Positions 55,252-62,744 of a DNA stretch of 64,000 bases are shown piece by piece (position 1 is the stretch's first letter; the number at the start of each line of letters is the position of its first letter). The stretch spans positions 1,598,001-1,662,000 of the forward strand of contig NZ_JAWPMM010000001.1 in assembly GCF_033344935.1 (NCBI RefSeq), written 5' to 3'. The stretch comes from Reichenbachiella sp. GTDB taxonomy: Bacteria > Bacteroidota > Bacteroidia > Cytophagales > Cyclobacteriaceae. A program made the translations under genes and the position numbers. The notes beneath the pieces were generated by a model, which saw only the letters and a list, made by a program, of their open reading frames with translations, made no database searches and was not told the DNA's origin.

Positions 55252-55878
55252 TTAAAACATACTGAATAAATTTTCTGAATTTTCCTCTAGACCACAGCCA
55301 TAAGAAACAGTGGACAGAAGACCGAAAGCAGGAGGTGGAACTCCTGCGAGCAGGGAATCAATGGCCATTTGAGTGAAATTGCTTCCAGGGTCAGTGCAAT
55401 ATCTAGCTCTGTTGTAGTTCCCTCGATAATACAGTTTGCTTTTAGTATTGATAATGGCGGCCTGAGGCGTTGAATACACCCCTAGTTCATTAGCAAATGT
55501 TCGATTCAGGTCGCGAATTACCTTAGTTTCACTATCGAAATAATCTTTCACCAGGTCGATGTCAGAAAATTCAGGAATGACTACGATAAATCGTATTGAG
55601 TCTCCATATTTCCGTTTTAGTGAATTGTAATGTTTAAGGTTAAACCTTGAGCAGGGACACTCAGGACTGAAAAAATGATAGAGTGTAGGCTTATCTACCG
55701 TTTGGTTGTAATAATTATCCAGATGAACTGACTGATTTACATAAACCAGAGAATAGTCTTTGGGGACTGGAGTAGGGAGGGTATACTGCACCTCTTGCTG
55801 CCAAAACAAAAAGCCAATCATTCCGAAGGCAGCAACAAGAAATAAGGCAATGCCCGTATATTTCAATGCGGTTTTCAT
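55252..55878 (-). CDS. Membrane-anchored thioredoxin-like protein (DUF6436-like)
   Basis: 208 aa. N-terminal TM anchor (about 5-22); thioredoxin-like fold with a CPCS active-site motif in FFSPECPCSRFN; YSTPQAAII (cis-Pro region) and a C-terminal tail with YGCGLEEN. Similar proteins are annotated as DUF6436/TlpA-like. The ATG at 55878 directly follows a CCTACCTAACC leader shared with hypX. First gene of the cheA-like operon. Confidence 0.82.
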   Translation of the reverse strand: MKTALKYTGIALFLVAAFGMIGFLFWQQEVQYTLPTPVPKDYSLVYVNQSVHLDNYYNQTVDKPTLYHFFSPECPCSRFNLKHYNSLKRKYGDSIRFIVVIPEFSDIDLVKDYFDSETKVIRDLNRTFANELGVYSTPQAAIINTKSKLYYRGNYNRARYCTDPGSNFTQMAIDSLLAGVPPPAFGLLSTVSYGCGLEENSENLFSMF

Positions 55879-55895
55879 GGTTAGGTAGGTTAAAC
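55876..55895 (-). promoter_or_regulatory. Leader motif at the thioredoxin-like gene start
   Basis: On the minus strand the sequence reads GTTTAACCTACCTAACC then ATG. Mirror copy of the hypX leader at 56377-56401. Confidence 0.6.
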
Positions 55896-55908
55896 ACAAA
55901 AATTCCAA

Positions 55909-56398
55909 TCTTGTGGTGAGAAGCTTCTTAACTTCTCCACAAGTTTTAATTAAATAATTTTAATCGAATGCTAGGTGGAATTATATAGCTGGTATATTAA
56001 AGTTATTGATTGTTGAATAAAATAAAATAAAACAGGAGTATATTTTTATTTATTAGTAAAATTTGGGTATTTCTCTTAGAGATGTATAGGTTGAATTGCC
56101 TATTGAGGACATGATGGAAAGACCTATTTTTTTATTGATAATGAGTCTATAAGTTCAATTATGATTGTTTTATGGCTAATTGAATTTTTAGCATTAAATA
56201 TTAAATGGTGGTACTTGGCTGCTATTTTCTCATGTCTTTAAGAATTTGTTGAAAAACACTCGTTAAAGGTGTGTTTAATATATGGTGTATTAAATTGAAT
56301 TATTATTTTTATTAAATATATATTTTTATTCTGAGGTATTACGGTTAGATTAGCTAGAAGCAGCACTAAGAGTACTGTTTTACCTAACCTACCTAACC
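55909..56398. other. AT-rich divergent promoter region of hypX and the cheA-like operon
   Basis: 490 bp, strikingly AT-rich, no gene. Ends in two facing copies of the CCTAACC leader. Length is enough for promoters in both directions or an unseen small RNA. Confidence 0.5.
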
Positions 56399-56401
56399 AT
56401 G
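56377..56401 (+). promoter_or_regulatory. Leader motif at the hypX start
   Basis: GTTTTACCTA then ACCTACCTAACC and ATG. Compared with the copy at 55876-55895 it has one extra ACCTA-like unit; 16 nt through the ATG are identical. Confidence 0.6.
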
Positions 56402-57331
56402 CGAATATTATTTTTGGTGACCAGCCATAATGGATTGAGTCAACGACTGTATTGTGAACTAGTGTCTGATAATCAAGAGGTACAAATTCATGTCCTTGAT
56501 ACAGATGAACAAACTATAAGCGTTGTAGAAGACTACCTTCCGGATCTAATCATAGCACCTTTTCTTAAAGCAGCCATACCCAAATTAATATGGGAAAAAT
56601 ACGTTTGTCTTATCGTTCATCCCGGAATAGTTGGTGACCGTGGGCCATCCGCTTTGGATTGGGCCATCATGAGAAAGGAGGCCATTTGGGGTGTCACGAT
56701 ATTACAGGCAGCTGAAGATATGGACGCAGGAGATATTTGGGCTTCAGAGGAGTTTGAGATGAGAAACGCTACCAAGAGTAATCTTTACAGGCATGAAGTG
56801 ACACAGGCGGCCTCAAGTGCTATAAAGAAGGCCATTGCTAATTTCAAAAATAAAAGCTTTGAACCGCAAGTGCTTGATTATAATCACCCAAGCGTGAAGG
56901 GTAATTGGAACGATCCGATTAAAAGAAAGGACCGCACTTTTGAATGGTCTGATACGACTACCTCTATCATCCGAAAGGTTCAAGCAGCTGATAGTTCTCC
57001 GGGTTTGCTAGAAACTCGAATTTTTGACGAGCCACTTTATATGTATGGCGCTCATCCGGAGTCTATACTCAAAGGTCAGCCAGGTGAAATAATTGCTAAA
57101 AGAAACGGAGCTATTTGTGTGGGTACCGGGGATGGTAGTCTTTGGATTACCCATCTGAAGAAGAAAAAGGGAGGAGTAAAAAATAAGTCCGCAAATGTGA
57201 TTAATTCATTGTTGATTGAGGTTCCCGAAGCGCCACTGGATGCTTTTGATTCGTACAAAGGCCAAGATACTTTTAGAGAAATCTGGGTTGAGGAGGACGG
57301 CGATGTACTCTATATCAATTTTGATTTTTAG
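56399..57331 (+). CDS. hypX: HypX/HoxX N-terminal part (formyl-THF:CoA formyltransferase-like), amber-truncated
   Basis: 310 aa. Formyltransferase fold: FLVTSHNGLSQRLYCELV, LIIAPFLKAAIP, LIVHPGIVGDRGPSALDWAI and MDAGDIWA, followed by the FMT C-terminal-like domain. In HypX this part transfers formyl from formyl-THF to CoA. The frame ends with TAG (57329-57331) at INFDF, where full-length HypX proteins, as I recall, read FDFYNGAMST. The frame continues open behind the stop into the second half. No hydrogenase gene is in the window. Confidence 0.88.
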   Translation: MRILFLVTSHNGLSQRLYCELVSDNQEVQIHVLDTDEQTISVVEDYLPDLIIAPFLKAAIPKLIWEKYVCLIVHPGIVGDRGPSALDWAIMRKEAIWGVTILQAAEDMDAGDIWASEEFEMRNATKSNLYRHEVTQAASSAIKKAIANFKNKSFEPQVLDYNHPSVKGNWNDPIKRKDRTFEWSDTTTSIIRKVQAADSSPGLLETRIFDEPLYMYGAHPESILKGQPGEIIAKRNGAICVGTGDGSLWITHLKKKKGGVKNKSANVINSLLIEVPEAPLDAFDSYKGQDTFREIWVEEDGDVLYINFDF

Positions 57332-57340
57332 AATGGGGCG

Positions 57341-58126
57341 ATGTCAACTGATCAATGCAACAGTTTGAGAAAGGTATTTATGCAGGCTTGTCAGTTGGAT
57401 CATAAGGTGATTGTACTTCAAAGCGGATCAGATATTTGGTCAAACGGAATAGATTTAAATACCATCGAATGTTCTGATAATCCGGCAGATGAGTCTTGGG
57501 AGAATATAGTGGCGATAGATGATTTGATTAGAGAAATCATTAATTGCGAGTCTAAGGTCGTCGTATCGGCCATGACAGGAAATGCAGGTGCAGGAGGAGT
57601 GATATTGGCACTTGCTGCTGATTTTGTCTTTGCCAGAGACGGGGTAGTTTTAAATCCTCATTACAAAAAAATGGGATTGTATGGATCTGAGTATTGGACT
57701 TACCTTTTGCCTAAACGAGTAGGTCAGAAACAAGCCCTTCAGCTAACGGAGGAATGTGAAGCTTTAGTGGCTGGTCAGGCCAAGAATTTGGGACTTATTG
57801 ATGATTGTTTTGGGGAGACGCTTGAAGCTTTTAAAGCCACGGTTAGAGAAAAGGTGAAAAAGCTTGTTGTCCATGAAGCGTATCATAAGCTTATTTCTGA
57901 TAAACGATTGTTAAGATTGAAGGATGAGACAAAAAAATCACTTGACAGCTATCGGGATGAAGAACTCAAGAAGATGAGTGAGATATTTTATTCCGGTGAA
58001 AGTGATTACCATATGAAGAGACATTTTTTTGTAAATAAGATTAGTGCAAAGAGACAAATTGAATCCAATTGGAATATCATCAATTATAAATGTGTTGAAG
58101 CTAAGCCCGTGTTGGAAAATGCTTGA
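57341..58126 (+). CDS. hypX: HypX/HoxX C-terminal part (enoyl-CoA hydratase-like decarbonylase domain)
   Basis: 261 aa, in the same frame as the preceding gene, starting at the first ATG after the amber codon (9 nt on). Crotonase fold: WSNGIDLNTIE, SAMTGNAGAGGVILALAADF, FARDGVVLNPHYKKMGLYG and EYWTYLLPKRVG. In HypX this domain splits formyl-CoA to CO and CoA. Together both parts span 576 codons, a normal HypX length. Either re-initiation gives a two-piece enzyme, or the gene is a fresh nonsense mutant. Confidence 0.85.
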   Translation: MSTDQCNSLRKVFMQACQLDHKVIVLQSGSDIWSNGIDLNTIECSDNPADESWENIVAIDDLIREIINCESKVVVSAMTGNAGAGGVILALAADFVFARDGVVLNPHYKKMGLYGSEYWTYLLPKRVGQKQALQLTEECEALVAGQAKNLGLIDDCFGETLEAFKATVREKVKKLVVHEAYHKLISDKRLLRLKDETKKSLDSYRDEELKKMSEIFYSGESDYHMKRHFFVNKISAKRQIESNWNIINYKCVEAKPVLENA

Positions 58127-58377
58127 TACCAATTTAATGATGACTTTTTTTCTGTCAAAATCTATAAGTAGCGCTATTTGTTAGTTGTTTTTAGTATGGC
58201 TTCACCACAGCGTCTGATACCAAAGAGCAATTGCTCATTACTCATCAATAAAGAAGTTGAAATGATCAAAAGGCATTGCATTCAGAAGTAATTGCTACCT
58301 TATTCTTAAAGGAGATTAATGAATCTCCTTAATACAAAAGTCCGCTGGGTACTTTTTGTTTTTTTAGGGAGCGTGGT
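58127..58377. other. Spacer after hypX with a hairpin
   Basis: Contains AAGGAGATT-AATG-AATCTCCTT (58309-58330), a 9-bp stem, possible transcript end. No gene seen. Confidence 0.45.
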
Positions 58378-58643
58378 GGATTACGCCTGTGTAGGACGAT
58401 ATGCCCTCACAGTTTGATTAAGGCAGAAAGATAGCCGATCCGCGCACAACCACAAAAGTCTGTTTAGCCATTAGCCCAGATTTAGACCGCCAAGGAAACT
58501 ACGAATGCGTTATCGGTATTCTAGAGATTCCGCGAGGAGCGGTGGTGCTGTGTCGATAGCTATCGGCACTGGCATTGATTCGAATAGCTCGCATAGCCTG
58601 TCCCGCTTTTGCGGGAGGCATTCGTGCCTACACCTTGTTATCC
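58378..58643 (-). repeat. Long attC-like palindromic element a (after vapC)
   Basis: 266 bp. On the coding (minus) strand it opens GGATAACAAGGTGTAGGCAC and closes with CCTACACAGGCGTAATCC, so the ends pair with small bulges. The TAA stop of vapC is inside GGATAAC. Interior includes CCCGC-TTTT-GCGGG and the phrase AACCACAAAAG shared with element d. Confidence 0.65.
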
Positions 58644-59066
58644 CTCTTTTAACACCATTTTTGCATAAGTGTCAGTATTAAAAACAGGAATTTGAGATTT
58701 CTTATAGTCTTTCGTGTTTCTGGTCACGATGGCAGAAATTTCTTTGCTTCCTTGAGCTACAGAATGTTGAATCGCGTCTTCAAAATCCTTGAATTCGCTG
58801 TTAACTGCGTTTTCAATGTCTTTGCCAGAGACGCTAAGAATTTCTACTAATTCTAGTAGGTCACCAATAATGGCTCTGGTTTTCATGTCGCCAAGTTCTT
58901 TTCTAACAATGTAGTGAACGTTATTGAGACAAATAGATGATGCGAATAGCTTAAGCTTCTTCTTATCCGCCAAATCAAAAATTATAGAAGCAGCATCTGC
59001 ATGAGGTTGTCTGTCAATAAGTAGATCAATGATGATATCAGTATCAACAAAAATTTTAGATGCCAT
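58638..59066 (-). CDS. PIN-domain toxin (VapC-like)
   Basis: 142 aa. PIN ribonuclease fold with the acidic active site: Asp8/Asp10 in FVDTDIIIDLL, Glu and Asp in the middle (DFEDAIQH), VTRNTKDY near the C-terminus. Would cleave RNA when not bound by the antitoxin, whose gene overlaps by 11 nt upstream. Stop codon lies inside the attC-like repeat end, as in an integron cassette. Confidence 0.9.
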   Translation of the reverse strand: MASKIFVDTDIIIDLLIDRQPHADAASIIFDLADKKKLKLFASSICLNNVHYIVRKELGDMKTRAIIGDLLELVEILSVSGKDIENAVNSEFKDFEDAIQHSVAQGSKEISAIVTRNTKDYKKSQIPVFNTDTYAKMVLKEG

Positions 59067-59313
59067 GCTTACTGTCTTTTGCTTGGTTAAGGTTGTTTTT
59101 GTAATTGAAAGAAGAGTCTGTTTTTAATACACCTCTCAGTTTTCGCACTCTAGGAGATAATTGTTCTCCTTCGATCGATTGAGTTTTAGACTCAGTTAAG
59201 TAGCGGAAATAGTTTTCTACCATTTCAGATAAGCTCCGGCCTTTGTTTGAAGCATATTTTTTTGCTTGATCTATAATTTCCTTTTCAAGCGTAAGAGTTA
59301 ATTTGGTATTCAT
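59056..59313 (-). CDS. Antitoxin of the PIN toxin (DUF6364-like)
   Basis: 85 aa. Ribbon-helix-helix-like N-terminus (KLTLTLEKEIIDQAKKYA, GRSLSEMVENYFRYL) and a flexible charged C-terminus that should wrap the toxin. Resembles DUF6364 antitoxins. Overlaps the toxin start, and likely represses its own promoter. Confidence 0.87.
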   Translation of the reverse strand: MNTKLTLTLEKEIIDQAKKYASNKGRSLSEMVENYFRYLTESKTQSIEGEQLSPRVRKLRGVLKTDSSFNYKNNLNQAKDSKHGI

Positions 59314-59381
59314 AGCACGTGTATTTTATTGTTATTTTGTACGTGTAAATAAACAAATGGTTTTCGAAAAATCCTAATGAG

Positions 59382-59408
59382 GGCTAACGACCGTATGCAT
59401 TGTTATCC
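59382..59408 (-). repeat. Collapsed attC-like element upstream of the antitoxin gene
   Basis: 27 bp: minus strand GGATAACAATGCATACGGTC then GTTAGCC. Same outer boxes as the long elements with nearly no interior. Confidence 0.45.
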
Positions 59409-59447
59409 ATCTTTTTCACGGCAATGTTAATTTGGTAAATTTGGGTT

Positions 59448-59576
59448 ATGAACGAATGGAAGAATGAGATTGAAAATTGGGATAGGGTAAGTAAGGATAT
59501 GGCCATCCTTGACTTACTTTTACCCACCAATTGGATAAAAGATTCGTTTCCAAAACAGCCAAAAGAAACATTATGA
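59448..59576 (+). CDS. Possible 42-aa protein
   Basis: ATG-initiated frame encoding an acidic/aromatic peptide (MNEWKNEIENWDRV start, PTNWIKDSFPKQ middle). A TAAATTTG box ends 4 nt before the ATG, too close unless the transcript is leaderless. Opposite in direction to the surrounding genes. May be a remnant of a longer gene. Confidence 0.3.
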   Translation: MNEWKNEIENWDRVSKDMAILDLLLPTNWIKDSFPKQPKETL

Positions 59577-59625
59577 AGAAGATTAACTAAATTTATATCT
59601 ACAGGGGTTATTCATGGAAGTGTTT

Positions 59626-59631
59626 GTTATC
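59626..59631 (-). repeat. GATAAC half-site after the reverse transcriptase gene
   Basis: Minus strand GATAACAAACACTTCC, 8 nt after the reverse transcriptase stop. Left half of an attC-like element whose right half is unclear or eroded; the 59409-59625 stretch may be its altered interior. Confidence 0.4.
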
Positions 59632-59639
59632 AGCTTTTT

Positions 59640-61142
59640 TTAGTAGTCAAATAGTAAGATTTCATCCGTTTCGATTATTTCATCAATTTCGTCAATAACC
59701 TCTTCATCAATTAAATCTGCTTCCTTCATTATTTTCTGTAGGTCTGAGTTTAGCCATTCAGAGTTCCATAATTCTATGCTATCATCATTCACCAGCTGAC
59801 AAAGAGGCTCTTCGTATTCCTTTTCTCTATCAAGTTTGATTGTTACTCTTTGTAGCCAAATTTTTATATGACCTGTATTGGGAATAGTACTGAATCGTTT
59901 GTTAATCAAAGTCAAAATTTCATCACGCTGATCTTCAATATCTATTAGAGAAAGTAGTTTACTTAGAATCCCACAAGAAATTGGGTATGTTCTTGGGTTC
60001 TTAAAAGCTATATCAATCAGAATGCTCACCAAGACATGAATGTTATCATTAGTCTCTTCTAACTTATAGATTCGATTGTAGAATTTATCAAGAGCTTTTC
60101 TTAAACTTCCTGAATTGGGATGTTCTCTTGACAGTTTAAGAATCAGCAATAAGTGTTGCTGAAGTCCAGAAGTTCCTTTTTTTTGACTCAACCAATACAG
60201 CTTGTCTGGTTTTATTGAATCAACAATAACATCATTCGATACTAACGTCTTTTGAGCATTCAACCTCATGCCTAGGCTAATCAGAATTTCGGTTAGATAC
60301 TTGGTAATTAGTTCGCCTTCTTGTGGATTGTTTACAAAAATTCTGTAATCATCTCGATATCTAAGAATTTTGTAATCAGTTATTCCTTGGTTGGTGATTT
60401 GTTCTGTTAGTTCAAGGTCGGCATATCCCAGAATCATTTCAGCGATAAAGTCAGTTAAGGCACTACCCTGAGGGATTCCATTAGTCTGACCAAAAGACAT
60501 ATCTCGAAGCAGCTTATCAACCGCATTACCAACATGTTCTTGCCCTCTATTAATTTTTGAAAATGCTTTTGTATGAATTGCCCAAGGAATAGAATGAGTG
60601 TAAATGGAACCATAGCAATCACTGATGTCCGTATGAATTACATATTCGAAACTCAGAGCCAGTTTCAAAGATTCCTGTTCAATTCCCTGCCACCAGTTGA
60701 TTATTGAGGTAGCGACATCTGATGAATCGTCTTCAGATTCTGTTGGAATGCTATGACAAATCAACTTTTCATTATTCTGGAATTCCTTAAATCTATTTTG
60801 AATTAATTCCCAGTTCGATTCAGTTGTTATTTTGTGAACCAAAGAAACGTAAAGAAAAGGATGAATAAGTTCAAATGGTCTCCAAGCGTATTTCCCATCC
60901 TTATTGTTGAGTAAGACATAGTTAACATCTTCAAACTCACTTGGAAATGGTTTCTTTACTTTACCAGTTGCAGGTTTATATCCTTTGTAAAATTCTTCTA
61001 TTTCAGTATCGCCAATTGTATCAGAAATTTCTCTCAGCAATTCTTCAAAAACAAAATATGGTGGGAGATCAAAGTTGAAATAGCTTTCCTCTTTCAAGAA
61101 AAACTCTCGGGCTTCATCATGGTCAAATTGGAGAATATTCAT
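59640..61142 (-). CDS. Reverse transcriptase of the UG/Abi (defence-associated) type
   Basis: 500 aa. RT palm motifs: A with Asp172 (HTDISDCYGSIYTHSIPWA), B (NGIPQGSALTDFIAE), C YRDD at 262-265 (RYRDDYRIF) and LNAQKTLVS after it. Residues ~310-500 are helical, with a KNPRTYPISCGILSKLL block reminiscent of the alpha-repeat domain of Abi/DRT enzymes. No maturase or endonuclease domain, so not an ordinary group II intron RT. Such enzymes act in phage defence, some with an upstream ncRNA. Subtype not assigned. Sits alone between two attC-like elements. Confidence 0.85.
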   Translation of the reverse strand: MNILQFDHDEAREFFLKEESYFNFDLPPYFVFEELLREISDTIGDTEIEEFYKGYKPATGKVKKPFPSEFEDVNYVLLNNKDGKYAWRPFELIHPFLYVSLVHKITTESNWELIQNRFKEFQNNEKLICHSIPTESEDDSSDVATSIINWWQGIEQESLKLALSFEYVIHTDISDCYGSIYTHSIPWAIHTKAFSKINRGQEHVGNAVDKLLRDMSFGQTNGIPQGSALTDFIAEMILGYADLELTEQITNQGITDYKILRYRDDYRIFVNNPQEGELITKYLTEILISLGMRLNAQKTLVSNDVIVDSIKPDKLYWLSQKKGTSGLQQHLLLILKLSREHPNSGSLRKALDKFYNRIYKLEETNDNIHVLVSILIDIAFKNPRTYPISCGILSKLLSLIDIEDQRDEILTLINKRFSTIPNTGHIKIWLQRVTIKLDREKEYEEPLCQLVNDDSIELWNSEWLNSDLQKIMKEADLIDEEVIDEIDEIIETDEILLFDY

Positions 61143-61156
61143 TTTTGATTATTGCT

Positions 61157-61394
61157 GATAACGCCTGAGTAGGAAGCGTACCTCTCAGACAACGTTTGTA
61201 AAAGCTCTAAGCTAGCCGATCCGATCAACAACCACAAAAGCTTCTTTCTGGAATTCTGTTGAGGTAGCTGCAGTCACGGAACAGTCAGGTGATTCCTCGG
61301 CCTTCTGGTGCTTCCCGATCGGAACGGCTGTTCCGATGGCAGTGCAGTCTCGGACTTCTACCGCAAAAGGTATGCTTGCCTACTCTTTGTTATC
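61157..61394 (-). repeat. Long attC-like palindromic element d (before the reverse transcriptase)
   Basis: 238 bp. Coding strand opens GATAACAAAGAGTAGGCAAG and closes GCTTCCTACTCAGGCGTTATC; ends pair almost fully with two small bulges. Interior has ATCGGAAC-GGCT-GTTCCGAT and AACCACAAAAG. The TAA of the Coa1-like gene is inside GATAAC; the RT ATG follows 14 nt after GTTATC. Confidence 0.65.
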
Positions 61395-61941
61395 GAGATA
61401 TTTCATGCAGTTCAAAGTGCCAGTCTTCGCCATCTTCTTTGCTTACAATGACAGTTACTTCAGCAAAAGCTTCCGTTCCCTTAGCTATGAGTGTGTAAAC
61501 CGCATGCTCTGACTTTTTGTAGCCGTTAGAGGAACTAGACGACGAGCCCGTTGTTAGAAAACCGAAACCTTTAACTTGACCTATCGCTGAAATGACTTCT
61601 TGGTTGTTCGTTATACGTTCTTTTGCAACATCAAGAGATTCTGAAAATGCAAATAGCATGTTGATACCAACGAAGAGAGCGATTACAAGAATGTGGGAAG
61701 CTGTTCTCCATCCAGATCGAAAGTATGCCTTAAATATTCCGAGTTTAATGAAGAGTTCAACGCCTAGAATTACGCCAATTGATGCCGTTAAGATTGCGTA
61801 CCCTGTATTATAGCTTTCCCAGAAGAAGTAGATGTCTAAGGTCTTCGCCAACTTACCATAGATCATTAGAATTAGACCGATGATGCCAGCTAGTTTGACG
61901 GTTGAGTTAAGTTCGTTCCAAAAGGTTTTTATCGCGTTCAT
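61390..61941 (-). CDS. Membrane protein with Coa1/Tim21-like C-terminal domain
   Basis: 183 aa. Three TM helices (about 16-35, 45-66, 83-100), then a soluble domain with NNQEVISAIGQVKGFGF, a Ser-rich stretch (Ser x6 around 133-138) and the strand pattern AVYTLIAKGTEAFAEVTVIV...WHFELHEI typical of cytochrome-oxidase assembly factor Coa1-like proteins. Function unknown here. Single-gene unit whose stop codon is part of the attC-like repeat. Confidence 0.78.
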   Translation of the reverse strand: MNAIKTFWNELNSTVKLAGIIGLILMIYGKLAKTLDIYFFWESYNTGYAILTASIGVILGVELFIKLGIFKAYFRSGWRTASHILVIALFVGINMLFAFSESLDVAKERITNNQEVISAIGQVKGFGFLTTGSSSSSSNGYKKSEHAVYTLIAKGTEAFAEVTVIVSKEDGEDWHFELHEISR

Positions 61942-61953
61942 TAGATAGTTCTC

Positions 61954-62184
61954 GATAACGCTAAGCTAGCAGGAGTGCGCCCCGAACTTGGCAAGTTCTG
62001 ATAAAACTAATGAATCTGCCAGTGCTTCCAAAGTTTGTAGAAAGCACTGCGTTCAGAAAGTGAAAAATCCTGCGAGCTGAAGAGGGTAGAAAGCACCGCC
62101 CTTTCCCAGCTGCTGATTCATGGTGATGTTTGCACTGAATTTTGTAAAATAGCAGTTGGCGCATTCGTGCTAGCGCTTGTTAGC
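61954..62184 (-). repeat. Long attC-like palindromic element e
   Basis: 231 bp. Coding strand opens GCTAACAAGCGCTAGCACGA and closes CTGCTAGCTTAGCGTTATC. The upstream gene's stop TAG lies within GCGCTAGCAC, 6 nt after GCTAAC; the downstream ATG is 12 nt after GTTATC. Interior differs from a and d. Confidence 0.65.
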
Positions 62185-62631
62185 CTCTTTTTTGTCCGCT
62201 ACGAAGAATTTCAGGAATAGTCCATAAGTTAGGCCCGCTCCATACCAGTATGGTATGTTCGTAAGGAAATGTTCTGTTGTGAATTCCTTACCTAGAAACC
62301 AGTGAGGCACAGTTGACATGAATAAATACATGATTGTTCCGTATTTCAGTGATTCCATAATCCAGTTCGGTCGATAAGGTTTGGGTTCAAAATCTGGATT
62401 TTCTTTCTTGAATTTATCACTTCTGTTGAGTAGGAAAAAAAGTAATGGTGACAACAAAGTTGCCAAGACAATTGATGCACCAATTCCGTAGTTCACATCT
62501 CCACGAGTTATGTCTTCAAAACTTGCAGTTGAGTCGATAGTGGTCATTATTATAGTCATTATTATCATTAATGCTGCAAAACCGCCAGCAATAGAAATCC
62601 AAATAAGGAAGAATCGTTGTAGTTTTTTCAT
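62170..62631 (-). CDS. Four-TM membrane protein of unknown function
   Basis: 153 aa from the ATG at 62631 (longer upstream frame runs through repeat sequence). TM helices about 6-27, 46-65, 92-108 and 125-142; acidic/basic loop with DKFKKENPDFEPKPYRPNW. Tail KKEANKR is encoded by the start of the attC-like element. No family recognised. Confidence 0.72.
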   Translation of the reverse strand: MKKLQRFFLIWISIAGGFAALMIIMTIIMTTIDSTASFEDITRGDVNYGIGASIVLATLLSPLLFFLLNRSDKFKKENPDFEPKPYRPNWIMESLKYGTIMYLFMSTVPHWFLGKEFTTEHFLTNIPYWYGAGLTYGLFLKFFVADKKEANKR

Positions 62632-62643
62632 GCAGTAAATTGA

Positions 62644-62677
62644 GGCTAACAAATGGCTAACACAATGTGTGTTATCC
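62644..62677 (-). repeat. Short attC/attI-like end of the array
   Basis: Minus strand GGATAACACACATTGTGTTAGCC (62655-62677) followed by a second GTTAGCC (62644-62650). Hairpin with 9 of 10 paired bases per arm, 13 nt before the first gene of the array. Confidence 0.4.
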
Positions 62678-62744
62678 ATTATATGTTTTCCAAATCTAAT
62701 GGATTTTTTAGTTAGGAATACACACGATAAAAGACTCTTGATAT

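Noticed and set aside
58602-58615. CCCGC-TTTT-GCGGG as an independent terminator
   Set aside because: It lies inside the long attC-like element a and has no following T run.
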